A stretch of 64,000 nt of DNA from NCBI GenBank assembly GCA_009778065.1, contig WRKM01000012.1:25136-89135 (forward strand). The letters run 5' to 3'. Below, in pieces: positions 44,140 to 53,422 of the stretch. The translations under genes were made by a program, and so were the position numbers. The stretch is from Oscillospiraceae bacterium. Its GTDB lineage: Bacteria; Bacillota; Clostridia; Oscillospirales; Ruminococcaceae. Under the pieces are notes generated by a model. That model saw nothing but the letters and a program-made list of their open reading frames with translations. It had not been told where the DNA came from and ran no database searches. Each line of letters opens with the position of its first letter. The first letter of the stretch is position 1.

Positions 44140-45750
44140 ATGTCACGTAAAATAGAAATATTCGACTCGACGTTGCGCGACGGCTCACAGGGCGAGGGAA
44201 TCAGCTTTTCCCCCTCTGATAAATTAAAAATTTTAACTCGCCTTGATTCGTTCGGTATAGATTTTGTTGAGGCGGGAAATCCCGGCTCAAACCCAAAGGA
44301 TTTGGAGTTTTTTAAACGTGCGGGTACGTTGGGGTTGAAAACAAAACTAACCGCGTTCGGTTCGACAAAGCGGAGCAAAATCGCACCCGAAGACGATGAT
44401 AACCTACGCGCGTTAATCACCGCGAATACGGAGTATATCACCATATTCGGTAAAAGCTGGGATATGCACGTCGATAAAATCTTAAAGGTCAGTCACGGCG
44501 AAAATTTAGATATGATTGAGCGAACTATTGCCTATCTTATAAGTCTGGGGAAAAAGGTTATTTTCGACGCCGAGCATTTTTTTGACGGCTATAAAAATAA
44601 TCCCGATTATGCTGTCGAAACATTAAAATCAGCGCGGAAAGCAGGCTCGCAGACCGTTGTTTTGTGTGATACAAACGGGGGTTGTTTCCCTGATGAAATC
44701 ACACAAATCGTTAAAGATGTCCGCGATAAATTGGGTACGGGTATAGGGATAGGTATTCACTGCCACAATGACGGCGAATGTGCCGTAGCAAACAGTATGG
44801 CGGCAGTAAACGCAGGCGCAAGCCATGTTCAAGGTACGTTTATAGGAATAGGCGAACGCACGGGTAACGCTAACTTAGCCGTATTAATCGCGAACCTGCA
44901 ATTAAAATCGGGCTTTGACTGTGTACCCGCATCAAGTCTGCCCCTGCTTAAAGAGACGGCGCATTACATCGCCGAGACGGCAAATATGGCACTGCCCAAT
45001 TATATGGCGTATGTCGGAACTTCTGCATTCGCGCATAAAGGAGGGATGCACGTTGACGGCGTTTCAAAAGAACCCGCGACTTTTGAGCATATTGAACCCG
45101 AAAGGGTGGGGAACGAGCGTAATATCTTAATTTCAGAGGTTTCCGGACGAGCATCGCTTATCGCCAAGCTTCAAAAATTTGTACCAGATATTGAAAAAAC
45201 TGACCCCGTGGTGCAAAGACTTACAGATAATATTAAAGAGCTTGAGCATAAGGGGTATCACTTTGAAGCGGCGGGGGCGAGTATTGAGCTTCTTGTACTT
45301 AAAGAGCTTGGTTGGTTTAAACCGTTTTTTGAAATTATTGATTTTAAAATTATTTCAAGTCACTCTTCCGAAAATACTAAAACCGCGGTGTGTTGTCCGC
45401 TCGGAAAAGCTGATGCCTTTATAAAGGTACGGGTGAGCGGAAAACTTGAAATCACCGCAGACGAGGGAGACGGTCCCGTAAACGCGATTGACAAAGCTCT
45501 CAGAAAAGCCTTAGAACGATTCTATCCGGTACTTTCAGAAATGCGGCTCGTAGATTATAAGGTCAGAATCATAGGAGGTGAGGACAATACGGCGGCGACC
45601 ACCCGCGTGTTAATTGAGAGTACAGACGGAAAGACAAGTTGGACAACGGTAGGTGCGAGCAAAGATATAATCAACGCGAGTATGATTGCACTGCTTGACT
45701 CTTTAGAATATATGCTGTATAATAATAACGAAATTTATTATAATTTATAA
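44140..45750 (+). CDS. cimA: (R)-Citramalate synthase
   Basis: This 536-residue enzyme condenses pyruvate and acetyl-CoA to citramalate, the threonine-independent route to 2-ketobutyrate and isoleucine. It opens with IEIFDSTLRDGSQGEGISFS, and contains GIHCHNDGECAVANSM and FVGTSAFAHKGGMHV-type motifs shared with isopropylmalate synthases, followed by a LeuA-type regulatory domain. The form DGSQGEG and the length match the long CimA clade rather than LeuA. leuC, leuD and leuB, which would process citramalate, follow downstream. Confidence 0.94.
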   Translation: MSRKIEIFDSTLRDGSQGEGISFSPSDKLKILTRLDSFGIDFVEAGNPGSNPKDLEFFKRAGTLGLKTKLTAFGSTKRSKIAPEDDDNLRALITANTEYITIFGKSWDMHVDKILKVSHGENLDMIERTIAYLISLGKKVIFDAEHFFDGYKNNPDYAVETLKSARKAGSQTVVLCDTNGGCFPDEITQIVKDVRDKLGTGIGIGIHCHNDGECAVANSMAAVNAGASHVQGTFIGIGERTGNANLAVLIANLQLKSGFDCVPASSLPLLKETAHYIAETANMALPNYMAYVGTSAFAHKGGMHVDGVSKEPATFEHIEPERVGNERNILISEVSGRASLIAKLQKFVPDIEKTDPVVQRLTDNIKELEHKGYHFEAAGASIELLVLKELGWFKPFFEIIDFKIISSHSSENTKTAVCCPLGKADAFIKVRVSGKLEITADEGDGPVNAIDKALRKALERFYPVLSEMRLVDYKVRIIGGEDNTAATTRVLIESTDGKTSWTTVGASKDIINASMIALLDSLEYMLYNNNEIYYNL

Positions 45751-45784
45751 TTTATAAATAGACAGAAGACAGATAACGGAGATA

Positions 45785-46204
45785 ATGATGATTTGCCTTA
45801 ACTGCATTATGAAAAACGAGGAAGGCGCAACAAACTGTATCGCCTGCGGAGCAAAATTAGTTGCCTATACCCCGCCCGTACAGCGACACCACACCCACCC
45901 CGCACAGCTCATGTGGACGCTCAAGACAAAAAAGAACTATGTCCTGAATTTAGCCTGCTCCGCAAGATACGGCGGTTCCGTCGATTTTGATATTATAGCC
46001 AATTTAATTAACCAAGGTAAACTAAAGTCCGGAAAAACTCTGACAGTCACCGTAGATGAACCTATAGTTGAGCTTTTAATTAAAGGCTGGGGCATAAATC
46101 CGCTCAAAACAAAGATGAAGCTCGGAGAAAACGCTTACGCCGAGGTAGGTATATGGAAGAAAAACATAATTTTTTATGGTGTTTCCGGGGCAGAAATAGT
46201 TTAA
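45785..46204 (+). CDS. Zinc-ribbon hypothetical protein
   Basis: This 139-residue protein starts with a zinc ribbon, CLNC and CIAC within the first 25 residues, followed by a basic linker and a mixed alpha/beta domain without a family match I can name. Two ATGs in a row occur at 45785 and 45788; the GGAG at 45778 is better spaced for the second. It lies between cimA and the leuCDB genes and may be co-transcribed with cimA. Confidence 0.65.
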   Translation: MMICLNCIMKNEEGATNCIACGAKLVAYTPPVQRHHTHPAQLMWTLKTKKNYVLNLACSARYGGSVDFDIIANLINQGKLKSGKTLTVTVDEPIVELLIKGWGINPLKTKMKLGENAYAEVGIWKKNIIFYGVSGAEIV

Positions 46205-46478
46205 AAAGTTTAAATACTCGTAAAAAGCTGTAAAAATAACCTCATCTTATTTATTTTAACTTAAAAAATTAAATTGCGCGATTTTCTCTTTTTATCCCCC
46301 TTGGAATATTATTCGCCGATTTCTTCATTAAATCGACATTTCCTGATGTTTTCACCCTTAAAAAATAACGCTTTAAACGACTAAAAAATAAAAGATTATT
46401 TAAGCAGCGTGATGATAAAAAATAAGACGATATGATTATTTTACCCAAAAAAATATTATTAAGACAGGAGAAAAATCT
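46205..46478. other. AT-rich intergenic region before leuC
   Basis: This 274-base gap contains no ORF with a ribosome binding site, no T-box signature and no clear hairpin terminator. A weak promoter for leuCDB could be hidden in it, but I cannot pick one out with confidence. Confidence 0.5.
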
Positions 46479-47774
46479 ATGTCAATGACAATGTCACAAA
46501 AAATACTCGCTAAAAAAGCCGGGCTTGAACAAGTCCGCGCAGGTCAGCTTATTAAAGCTAAGTTAGACATGGTTCTCGGAAACGATATAACAAGCCCCGT
46601 TGCAATAGGCGAGTTTGAGAAGGCGGGATTTTCAGGTGTTTTCGATAAAGAAAGAATATCCATGGTTATGGACCACTTTACCCCCAATAAGGACATAAAA
46701 GCCGCAGGGCAGTGTAAGCGTTGCCGCCTTTTTGCAAAAGAATATAACATAACCAATTTTTACGACACGGGCGAAATGGGAATTGAACATTGCCTGTTAC
46801 CCGAAAAAGGGCTTGCTATGCCGGGCGATTTAATCATAGGCGCGGACAGTCACACCTGCACTTACGGCGCACTCGGCGCGTTTTCGACCGGTGTGGGAAG
46901 TACCGATATGGCGGTTGGTATGGCGACAGGAGAGGCTTGGTTTAAAGTCCCTGCTTCGATTAGATTTAATCTGCGCGGAAAATTCAACAAATATGTGTCG
47001 GGCAAGGATTTAATTCTTCATATTATAGGACTTATCGGCGTTGACGGTGCGTTATATCAATCAATGGAGTTCGGAACAGACAAAAACGCAACAAGCGGCG
47101 GTCTTGAAAGTCTTACTATTGATGACAGACTGTGTATAGCCAATATGGCTATTGAGGCAGGCGGCAAAAACGGGATTTTTGAAGTTGATGAAATTACTCT
47201 TGATTATATTAAAAAAGTCATGGACACGAACAACCGAACCCGTGAATACGAGGTGTTTAAACCCGATGCCGATGCACAGTACTCGCGTGTGATTGACATT
47301 GACCTCGGCGACATTAAATCCACGGTTTCTTTCCCGCATCTGCCCGAAAATACGAAAACAGTCGAAGAGATTGAAAAAGGCGAAAAAATTATACTTGACC
47401 AGGTTGTAATAGGAAGCTGTACAAACGGCAGAATATCGGACATGAAAGTCGCGGCAGAGCTTATTAAAGGCAAAAAAGTCAAAAAAGGTGTACGCTGTAT
47501 AGTAATACCCGGTACCCAGAAAATTTTCCTTGAGTGTATGGAGCTTGGCTATGCACAGGCTTTTGTAGAAGCGGGCTGTGTTTTCAGCACGCCTACCTGC
47601 GGACCCTGCCTCGGTGGACACATGGGGATACTCGCTAAAGGCGAACGCGCCCTTGCTACAACTAACCGTAATTTCGTAGGCAGAATGGGACACCCCGAAA
47701 GCGAGGTTTATTTGGCAAGCCCCGAAGTCGCGGCGGCGAGCGCATTGACGGGATATATTTCCGCACCGTTATAA
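46479..47774 (+). CDS. leuC: 3-Isopropylmalate/citramalate dehydratase large subunit
   Basis: This 431-residue aconitase-family protein isomerises isopropylmalate or citramalate. Its iron-sulfur ligands are in GSCTNGR (about residues 311-317) and [13 protein letters not shown] (about 369-381). It is the 420-type HacA/LeuC found in clostridia and archaea. An AGGAGA site precedes the ATG. leuD and leuB follow. Together with cimA it can act in isoleucine as well as leucine synthesis. Confidence 0.95.
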   Translation: MSMTMSQKILAKKAGLEQVRAGQLIKAKLDMVLGNDITSPVAIGEFEKAGFSGVFDKERISMVMDHFTPNKDIKAAGQCKRCRLFAKEYNITNFYDTGEMGIEHCLLPEKGLAMPGDLIIGADSHTCTYGALGAFSTGVGSTDMAVGMATGEAWFKVPASIRFNLRGKFNKYVSGKDLILHIIGLIGVDGALYQSMEFGTDKNATSGGLESLTIDDRLCIANMAIEAGGKNGIFEVDEITLDYIKKVMDTNNRTREYEVFKPDADAQYSRVIDIDLGDIKSTVSFPHLPENTKTVEEIEKGEKIILDQVVIGSCTNGRISDMKVAAELIKGKKVKKGVRCIVIPGTQKIFLECMELGYAQAFVEAGCVFSTPTCGPCLGGHMGILAKGERALATTNRNFVGRMGHPESEVYLASPEVAAASALTGYISAPL

Positions 47775-47877
47775 CAAACCAAAGGAAAAAATCTGAAAAT
47801 AATTAATGAAAGGCGTAACACCATGCCGCAATTTTCTTTTAATTTTGCGCAAGGTGGGGCGGTATGGAATTGAAACC

Positions 47878-48366
47878 ATGAACGCACAAGGAACTGTTCA
47901 CAAATACGGAGACAACGTAGACACCGATGTAATAATCCCCGCACGCTACCTAAATACCACTGACCATGCAGAGCTTGCGGCTCATTGCATGGAAGACATC
48001 GACACAGACTTCGTCAAAAAAGTGCAAAAAGGCGATATAATGGTAGGTGAGAACAATTTTGGTTGCGGAAGTTCGCGTGAACACGCACCGATTGCGATTA
48101 AGGCAAGCGGCATTTCATGCGTGGTCGCAAGCTCTTTTGCGCGGATTTTCTATCGTAATGCCATAAACATAGGTCTGCCGATTATGGAATGTCCCGAAGC
48201 GGCAAAGAAAATAAAAGCAGGAGATAAAGTCAGCGTTAATTTTGACACGGGCGAGATTGTTAATAACACCACGGGCGAAAAATTTACGTCCGAGCCTTTT
48301 CCGGAATTTATAAAAGAAATTATAAATGCCGAAGGTTTAATTAATTATGTAAAAAATAAAATGTAA
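47878..48366 (+). CDS. leuD: 3-Isopropylmalate/citramalate dehydratase small subunit
   Basis: This 162-residue subunit has [21 protein letters not shown] at the start and [16 protein letters not shown] near residue 58, both diagnostic of LeuD. The ATG at 47878 gives the family N-terminus; the frame extends to 47806 but that segment is not conserved. It lies 103 bp after leuC and 16 bp before leuB. Confidence 0.95.
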   Translation: MNAQGTVHKYGDNVDTDVIIPARYLNTTDHAELAAHCMEDIDTDFVKKVQKGDIMVGENNFGCGSSREHAPIAIKASGISCVVASSFARIFYRNAINIGLPIMECPEAAKKIKAGDKVSVNFDTGEIVNNTTGEKFTSEPFPEFIKEIINAEGLINYVKNKM

Positions 48367-48382
48367 AAAGGAGCGTTTATAC

Positions 48383-49456
48383 GTGAAGAATATAGCAGTT
48401 ATCAGCGGCGATGGTATTGGTACCGAAATAACCCGCGAGGCTCGTAAGGTTTTGGACAGAATCGCGAAGAAATATAATCACGAGTTTAATTATACCGATG
48501 TTCTTATGGGTGGGATTGCCATTGACGAAACGGGAGTACCCCTGCCTGAAGAAACCGTAAAAGTATGCAAAGCAAGCGATGCTGTCTTGCTCGGCGCGGT
48601 GGGCGGTCCTAAATGGGACAAGGGTGCGGGGCATCTTCGTCCCGAAGCGGGTCTGCTCGGTATTCGTGCGGCTTTGGGGCTTTTTGCGAATCTGCGTCCC
48701 GTAAAACTTTTTGACGCACTTGCCGATGCTTGCGTTTTGAAAAACCCCGGCACTATTGACCTTGTCATTGTGCGTGAATTAATCGGCGGTGCATATTTCG
48801 GAAAGCGTGAAACATTTGTCGATGAAAAAGGAACACGTACCGCATATGACACCATGCTTTACCGCGACTACGAGATTGAGAGGATTGCAAAAGTCGCGTT
48901 TGAGCTTGCCATGAAGCGTTCGGGGAATGTTTTCAGCGTGGATAAGGCGAATGTTCTCGACAGTTCGCGCTTGTGGCGCGAGGTTGTGCATGAGGTTTAT
49001 GACAAAGGCGGTTACAGCGGCATAACGCTTTCCGATATGCTTGTAGATAACGCCGCTATGCAGCTTGTCCGCGCACCGTCACAGTTTGATGTAATAGTCA
49101 CAGAAAACCTTTTCGGAGATATTTTATCAGATGAAGCGAGCGTTTTGACCGGCTCTCTCGGTATGCTTCCGTCCGCAAGCCTTGCGGAAACGGGTGTGGG
49201 TATGTATGAACCCTGTCACGGTTCTGCGCCTGATATTGCGGGACAGGATAAAGCAAATCCGCTTGCCATGATTTTATCGGCGGCAATGATGCTGAGATTA
49301 TCTTTTAACATGAACAAAGAAGCCGACGACATTGAAAATGCAGTTGAGCAGGTTTTAGCAAAGGGTTTACGTACAGGCGATATATTCCGCGGGTATGATA
49401 ACACTCGTGCCGTGGGTTGTATCGAAATGGGTGAGGCGGTAACAGCGGAGATTTAA
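48383..49456 (+). CDS. leuB: 3-Isopropylmalate dehydrogenase
   Basis: This 357-residue NAD-dependent oxidative decarboxylase acts on 3-isopropylmalate, and on methylmalate in the citramalate route. It has AVISGDGIGTEIT at the N-terminus, LLGAVGGPKWD and the metal/substrate region VTENLFGDILSDEASVLTGSLGMLPSAS, then EPCHGSAPDIAGQDKANP. The start codon is GTG, with AAAAGGAG 9 bases upstream. Confidence 0.96.
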   Translation: MKNIAVISGDGIGTEITREARKVLDRIAKKYNHEFNYTDVLMGGIAIDETGVPLPEETVKVCKASDAVLLGAVGGPKWDKGAGHLRPEAGLLGIRAALGLFANLRPVKLFDALADACVLKNPGTIDLVIVRELIGGAYFGKRETFVDEKGTRTAYDTMLYRDYEIERIAKVAFELAMKRSGNVFSVDKANVLDSSRLWREVVHEVYDKGGYSGITLSDMLVDNAAMQLVRAPSQFDVIVTENLFGDILSDEASVLTGSLGMLPSASLAETGVGMYEPCHGSAPDIAGQDKANPLAMILSAAMMLRLSFNMNKEADDIENAVEQVLAKGLRTGDIFRGYDNTRAVGCIEMGEAVTAEI

Positions 49457-49467
49457 ACTGCATAGAA

Positions 49468-49500
49468 TAGAATAATTCTAAGAAAGAGGAGATTATTCTA
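49468..49500 (+). promoter_or_regulatory. Hairpin with sodA ribosome binding site in its loop
   Basis: TAGAATAAT (49468-49476) pairs with ATTATTCTA (49492-49500), the last base being the A of the sodA start codon. The 15-base loop holds the AGAAAGAGGAG ribosome binding site, so initiation might be controlled. Confidence 0.45.
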
Positions 49501-50126
49501 TGACTTTAAACTCTGACGATTTCGGCATTTTCGGACACTATCCCTTTGAACTGCCGCCCCTGCCTTATGCTTACGATGCTCTTGAACCGTATATTGATGA
49601 AGAAACCATGCACTTTCATCATGACAAGCACTTCGCAACATACATAAAAAACCTAAACGATGCACTCGAACCCTATCCGTTTCTTCACAATGTACCGCTC
49701 GAACGAATTTTATGCTCGGCGAAAAGTCTGCCTGAGGAATCCCGCGTTAAAATCCTGAATAATGCGGGCGGCGTTTACAACCATACTTTATTTTTCAGGG
49801 GGCTTGCACCCGCCTCTGAACCCGTTCATGAACCTGAAGGTAAATTGCTCGAAGCTATCGAAGGATTCTTCGGCTCGTTTGAACATTTTAAAGAAGAATT
49901 CAGCGATGAGGCAAAAGACGTTTTCGGTTCGGGCTGGACGGTTCTTGTTTCTGACAGCGAAAGTAACCTCGACATTAGAAACACGGCAAACCAAGATGTG
50001 TTGATTTGCGAGGGATTAGAGCCTATAATTCTTTTCGATGTATGGGAACATGCCTATTACCTTAAATACAAAAACGAACGCGCCGATTATATTAAAAACC
50101 TTTGGAATATAATCAGATTCAAATAA
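49500..50126 (+). CDS. sodA: Superoxide dismutase, Fe/Mn type
   Basis: This 208-residue enzyme removes superoxide. Metal ligands are visible as the His in TMHFHHDKH, the His in VYNHTLFFRG, and Asp and His in FDVWEHAYYLKY. The GSGWTVLV and LFDVWEHAYY motifs confirm the family; iron or manganese preference cannot be told. It follows leuB closely but probably has separate control, and a palindromic element lies downstream. Confidence 0.94.
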   Translation: MTLNSDDFGIFGHYPFELPPLPYAYDALEPYIDEETMHFHHDKHFATYIKNLNDALEPYPFLHNVPLERILCSAKSLPEESRVKILNNAGGVYNHTLFFRGLAPASEPVHEPEGKLLEAIEGFFGSFEHFKEEFSDEAKDVFGSGWTVLVSDSESNLDIRNTANQDVLICEGLEPIILFDVWEHAYYLKYKNERADYIKNLWNIIRFK

Positions 50127-50149
50127 AATGAAGAAATATTCAATATTTA

Positions 50150-50176
50150 GTAGGGGTGAACAGTGTTCTCCCCTAC
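50150..50176. repeat. GTAGGGG palindromic element after sodA
   Basis: The 27-bp sequence starts GTAGGGG and ends CCCCTAC with GAACA/TGTTC inside, forming a near-perfect palindrome. It belongs to the same style of element as those at 25075-25302, and may also act as the sodA terminator because a T-rich stretch follows. Confidence 0.7.
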
Positions 50177-50208
50177 ATGTTTTAAAATAGCTTTTTTACG
50201 TGTTTTTC

Positions 50209-50237
50209 TTGCTTTTTTCTAAAATCTGTGGTAAAAT
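50209..50237 (+). promoter_or_regulatory. rnpB promoter
   Basis: TTGCTT (50209-50214) and TAAAAT (50232-50237) are 17 bases apart; the RNA begins about 8 bases later. Confidence 0.7.
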
Positions 50238-50244
50238 ATAAATT

Positions 50245-50585
50245 GGCAGTTTATTATACAATCGCACGTTGTAAAGACGTGAGGAAAGTCCGGGCATCAT
50301 AGAGCGGGGTAGCTGCTAACGGCAGCCGAAGGCGACTTTAGGGCAAGTGCAACAGAAATAGACTACCATTGAAAAATGGTACAGGTGGAAAGGCGAGGTA
50401 AAAGCTCACCGGGGTATGGGAGACCATGCCGCCATGTAAACCCTATCCGATGCAACGCCACAATGTTTGGGGAATTAAACGTCTGCTCGGCGTTCCCTTA
50501 GTGACGGCGGCTTGAACAGAGCGGCGACGCTCTGTCTCAGACAGATGATTGTACACGACAGAACCCGGCTTATCGATAAACTGCC
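50245..50585 (+). ncRNA. rnpB: RNase P RNA (M1-type ribozyme)
   Basis: This is the catalytic RNA that removes 5' leaders from tRNA precursors. The conserved GAGGAAAGTCCGGGC (about 50280-50294), ACAGAAA, and the 3' AGACAGATGATTGT ... GAACCCGGCTTAT (about 50540-50573) are present. The ends pair as helix P1: GGCAGTTTAT (50245-50254) with ATAAACTGCC (50576-50585). No terminator is seen before the next gene, which starts 30 bases later. Confidence 0.95.
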
Positions 50586-50614
50586 GAATCCCCCATTCTG
50601 CCAAAGGATTTATC

Positions 50615-51583
50615 ATGACCGATTTTACAGGGGCGTCCTGCCCGATTTGCGAAAAGACTTTTAATAAGAATGAACGACCCGTAGTCTGCACCTATTGCGG
50701 CGCGCCTTATCACCGTGAATGCTACGAGCGTCAAGGTTTTTGTGCGTATACGGATGCGCATCAGAGCGGCTATGCCTGGGAGCGTCCGTCTGCTCACGTA
50801 AAGATGAATATTTATCCCGATGCTCCCGAAATTCCGAAATCCGCCGACAGTGACGATACACCCTTTTCGGAAAATAAGCAAAACAACGGCGACCTATACA
50901 GCGGTATAATGGACGCCCTTGAAAAAATAGGCTTATTCGGGATGAGCGACAACGAAACTATCTCTTCAGAGGAGCGTTTTATTTTCGGCGTTTCCGAAAA
51001 AGAGCTTGCACATTTTCACGGTGGGCTTGACCCCATGCGTCTGCTCCGCTACCGCAGAATCGCGTCGGGACGTAAAATATCCCCGAATATATTCGCATTT
51101 CTTTTCAGCCCCTTTTATATGTTTTATACCAGAATGAGGGCTGTCGGGGTTTTAATTATGTTGATTACTTTTCTGCTGACCCTGCCGACCGTGCTTTCCG
51201 CTTACTTTTTTGACGCACCTGAGGTTTTGCCTTTTACACGGGCGGAGCTTGAACAGGCGATGTCGGCATTCGGCTTTTTTAACTTTTCACTCACGCTTTT
51301 TATAGGACTTTTTTTCGACTATTTCCATCTGCGCTGGGCGGCGCATAAGATTAAGCTTATAAGAAGCCGTTTTGCCCCCGATGCACTTTCGGAAAGACCC
51401 GAAATTCCTGATGCACCCTCGATTGCAGAAAAGCTTACAGGACTTGATGAGGATTATTATAACTGCCTTCAGGCTGTGGGCAGACCGGGTTTTCGGCATA
51501 TGCTGTTAGATAGCTTAGCCGCTATGCTGATTATGGTGTTTTTGTATAACACTGTTATAAATGTCTTTATAGCAGGAGGATAA
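50615..51583 (+). CDS. RING-finger-like membrane protein
   Basis: This 322-residue protein has an N-terminal RING-like zinc-binding module: CPIC, CTYCG, then HRECYERQGFC within the first 45 residues, as in prokaryotic RING finger families. A linker to about 150 is followed by three or more membrane helices (around 175-205, 225-250 and 295-320). An AAAGGA site lies before the ATG at 50615. It is 29 bases downstream of the RNase P RNA with no visible terminator between. The function is not known; ubiquitin-like activity cannot be claimed. Confidence 0.68.
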   Translation: MTDFTGASCPICEKTFNKNERPVVCTYCGAPYHRECYERQGFCAYTDAHQSGYAWERPSAHVKMNIYPDAPEIPKSADSDDTPFSENKQNNGDLYSGIMDALEKIGLFGMSDNETISSEERFIFGVSEKELAHFHGGLDPMRLLRYRRIASGRKISPNIFAFLFSPFYMFYTRMRAVGVLIMLITFLLTLPTVLSAYFFDAPEVLPFTRAELEQAMSAFGFFNFSLTLFIGLFFDYFHLRWAAHKIKLIRSRFAPDALSERPEIPDAPSIAEKLTGLDEDYYNCLQAVGRPGFRHMLLDSLAAMLIMVFLYNTVINVFIAGG

Positions 51584-51585
51584 AA

Positions 51586-53409
51586 GTGGCTTCTTTCGGA
51601 AAAAAAATAGACGACCTTTACCGCAGTGTCGGTGAACGCGGTCTTTTATTCGTACTCTTTTCAGCCGCATTGTTTCTGCATATTGTCTTCGCTTTGCGTA
51701 TGAATATGCCGTCTTTGGAACGCGGAGAGTTTATCGCCGCAGAGTGGAGTGCGTATATTTCGGGGTTCGGTTATACCGGGCATATTGACGAAGCCGCGCA
51801 AAGCATAGGCGGTGTACCTTGGTTGAACGGCATACTGTACACTCCGTTTTATTACCTTGTAAATAATCCTGTAGCGCGTTACAGATGTATGTTAGTTTTT
51901 AACGGTCTCATAGCCTCCCTTTTACCCCTGCTGACTTACAGAATATCCGCCATGCTCGGATTGCAAAAAGCGTGGCAAAGAGTCCTCTGCGCCATTGTCG
52001 CAGGCGGCGGTACGGCGGCTTTTGCTTATACAAAATTTATCTGGACGGATACGTTCTTGGTTTTTTTCCCGTTTTTGCTCTTCTTTTTGATTGCAGTATG
52101 TGCAGCGACAGGGAGCAAGGTTTTACGGTTTTTGCTGTCAACATTTACGGCGTTTATACTCGCTCTCGCACCTGCCGCCAACCCTCGGCTTTGGGCTTTG
52201 GTTATGGCTATTATTTTAGCGACAGTCTATTCTCGATTTGTACTACGCTTAAAAACTGTGTCATATACAGGCTTTTTACCCGCTTTTGCAATTTTCACTT
52301 CGCTCTCGGTCTATTTTGGAGAACGGCTCTCTATGGTCAGGGCGGATGCGTCATTTTCGCAGTTATTACCGAACACCGAAAACATCGGATTATCCACAGC
52401 TGACGCCTTTGTCTTCAGCGACTATATGCGTAGCTTTTTTACTCGGTTTTTTTACTTTACGGTTTCTACATGGGGGATAGGTATAATCGGAATTTGTCTT
52501 TGTGTTTTTGTTTTATACAAAAGCATCCGAAAAAGACCGCGAACCCTGCCCGAAAAGACGCTTAATCTATTCGCTTTTTTCGTTTTATTCTATAATTTTC
52601 TGATACTTTTTATTCCCGCTGATTCCGGACGATTTACCGATATAGACAGCGCATCGCCTCTTGTTTTGCTTTTCGCGCTTTATTATATATTCTTAAACGG
52701 ACTTAATTTAAAAGAGCTTTTGTACTCGTCTTTTTCTTTGTTTATCGTTTTCGGGCTGTTTATTGCTTTCTGTATGCCGCATTTAACGGCTTCTGCCGAA
52801 GGAAAGGGTTTGGCTATTGCAGTACATTCATCTCAGGGGATTTCGCCCTTGCGTTTGGGCTTTGCGATTGATGCGCCTGTCACGAACGAAAACCTGTTTT
52901 TCATGATTTCGGCAGTGTTTTGCCTTATTTCGCTTTTGTTCGTTTTGGTGTGTTGCGCGGAACGGTATCGCTCACACATGGTTACGTTTTGTTTCTTCCT
53001 CACTGTTATATATTCCGGGGTTCACGCCGCAGTAGCTTATCTCCCCTATGAAGCCGAACGCGCCGACCGCGAATCAGCCGCCGCACGCACTATTTCCGAA
53101 TATGTTTATAACTCGTCGGACGCGCCGCCCACTTATGTTTTTACGGATACCGACCCTGCGTTTGCCGCACTCGCGCCTACGCTCCGCTTTATGAATCGTT
53201 ACGCCTCGATAGGTATAGCGGCGTCTTGGGAATCGCTTCCCGAAGACTGCTTCATAATAACCCATCCCGAAAGAATTTCAGAGCGTTCTTCATCTGACGA
53301 TTCCGATAATACTGCGATTATTCACGGTCAGACTGATGAGTTAGTATTTGCGGCAATAGGCGAAAAAGCCGAGGCTTACGCACTCTCACAGGAAATAAAC
53401 AAAAGATAG
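51586..53409 (+). CDS. Polytopic membrane protein, GT-C glycosyltransferase-like
   Basis: This 607-residue protein has about twelve predicted membrane helices and a soluble C-terminal region (about 500-607). The N-terminus has the RGEFIAAEWSAYISGFGYTGHIDEA segment in the first periplasm-facing loop, resembling the acidic loop of GT-C enzymes such as ArnT/PMT families. I do not see a definitive catalytic motif, so glycosyl transfer is inference. The start is GTG with an AGGAGGA site overlapping the previous stop. It is coupled to the RING-like gene. Confidence 0.6.
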   Translation: MASFGKKIDDLYRSVGERGLLFVLFSAALFLHIVFALRMNMPSLERGEFIAAEWSAYISGFGYTGHIDEAAQSIGGVPWLNGILYTPFYYLVNNPVARYRCMLVFNGLIASLLPLLTYRISAMLGLQKAWQRVLCAIVAGGGTAAFAYTKFIWTDTFLVFFPFLLFFLIAVCAATGSKVLRFLLSTFTAFILALAPAANPRLWALVMAIILATVYSRFVLRLKTVSYTGFLPAFAIFTSLSVYFGERLSMVRADASFSQLLPNTENIGLSTADAFVFSDYMRSFFTRFFYFTVSTWGIGIIGICLCVFVLYKSIRKRPRTLPEKTLNLFAFFVLFYNFLILFIPADSGRFTDIDSASPLVLLFALYYIFLNGLNLKELLYSSFSLFIVFGLFIAFCMPHLTASAEGKGLAIAVHSSQGISPLRLGFAIDAPVTNENLFFMISAVFCLISLLFVLVCCAERYRSHMVTFCFFLTVIYSGVHAAVAYLPYEAERADRESAAARTISEYVYNSSDAPPTYVFTDTDPAFAALAPTLRFMNRYASIGIAASWESLPEDCFIITHPERISERSSSDDSDNTAIIHGQTDELVFAAIGEKAEAYALSQEINKR

Positions 53410-53422
53410 GAGAAAAGAAGCT

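Noticed and set aside
52386..52400. DnaA box (TTATCCACA) near the recF block as an origin of replication
   Set aside because: It is a single copy inside the coding sequence of the 607-residue membrane protein, with no cluster of boxes or AT-rich unwinding region.
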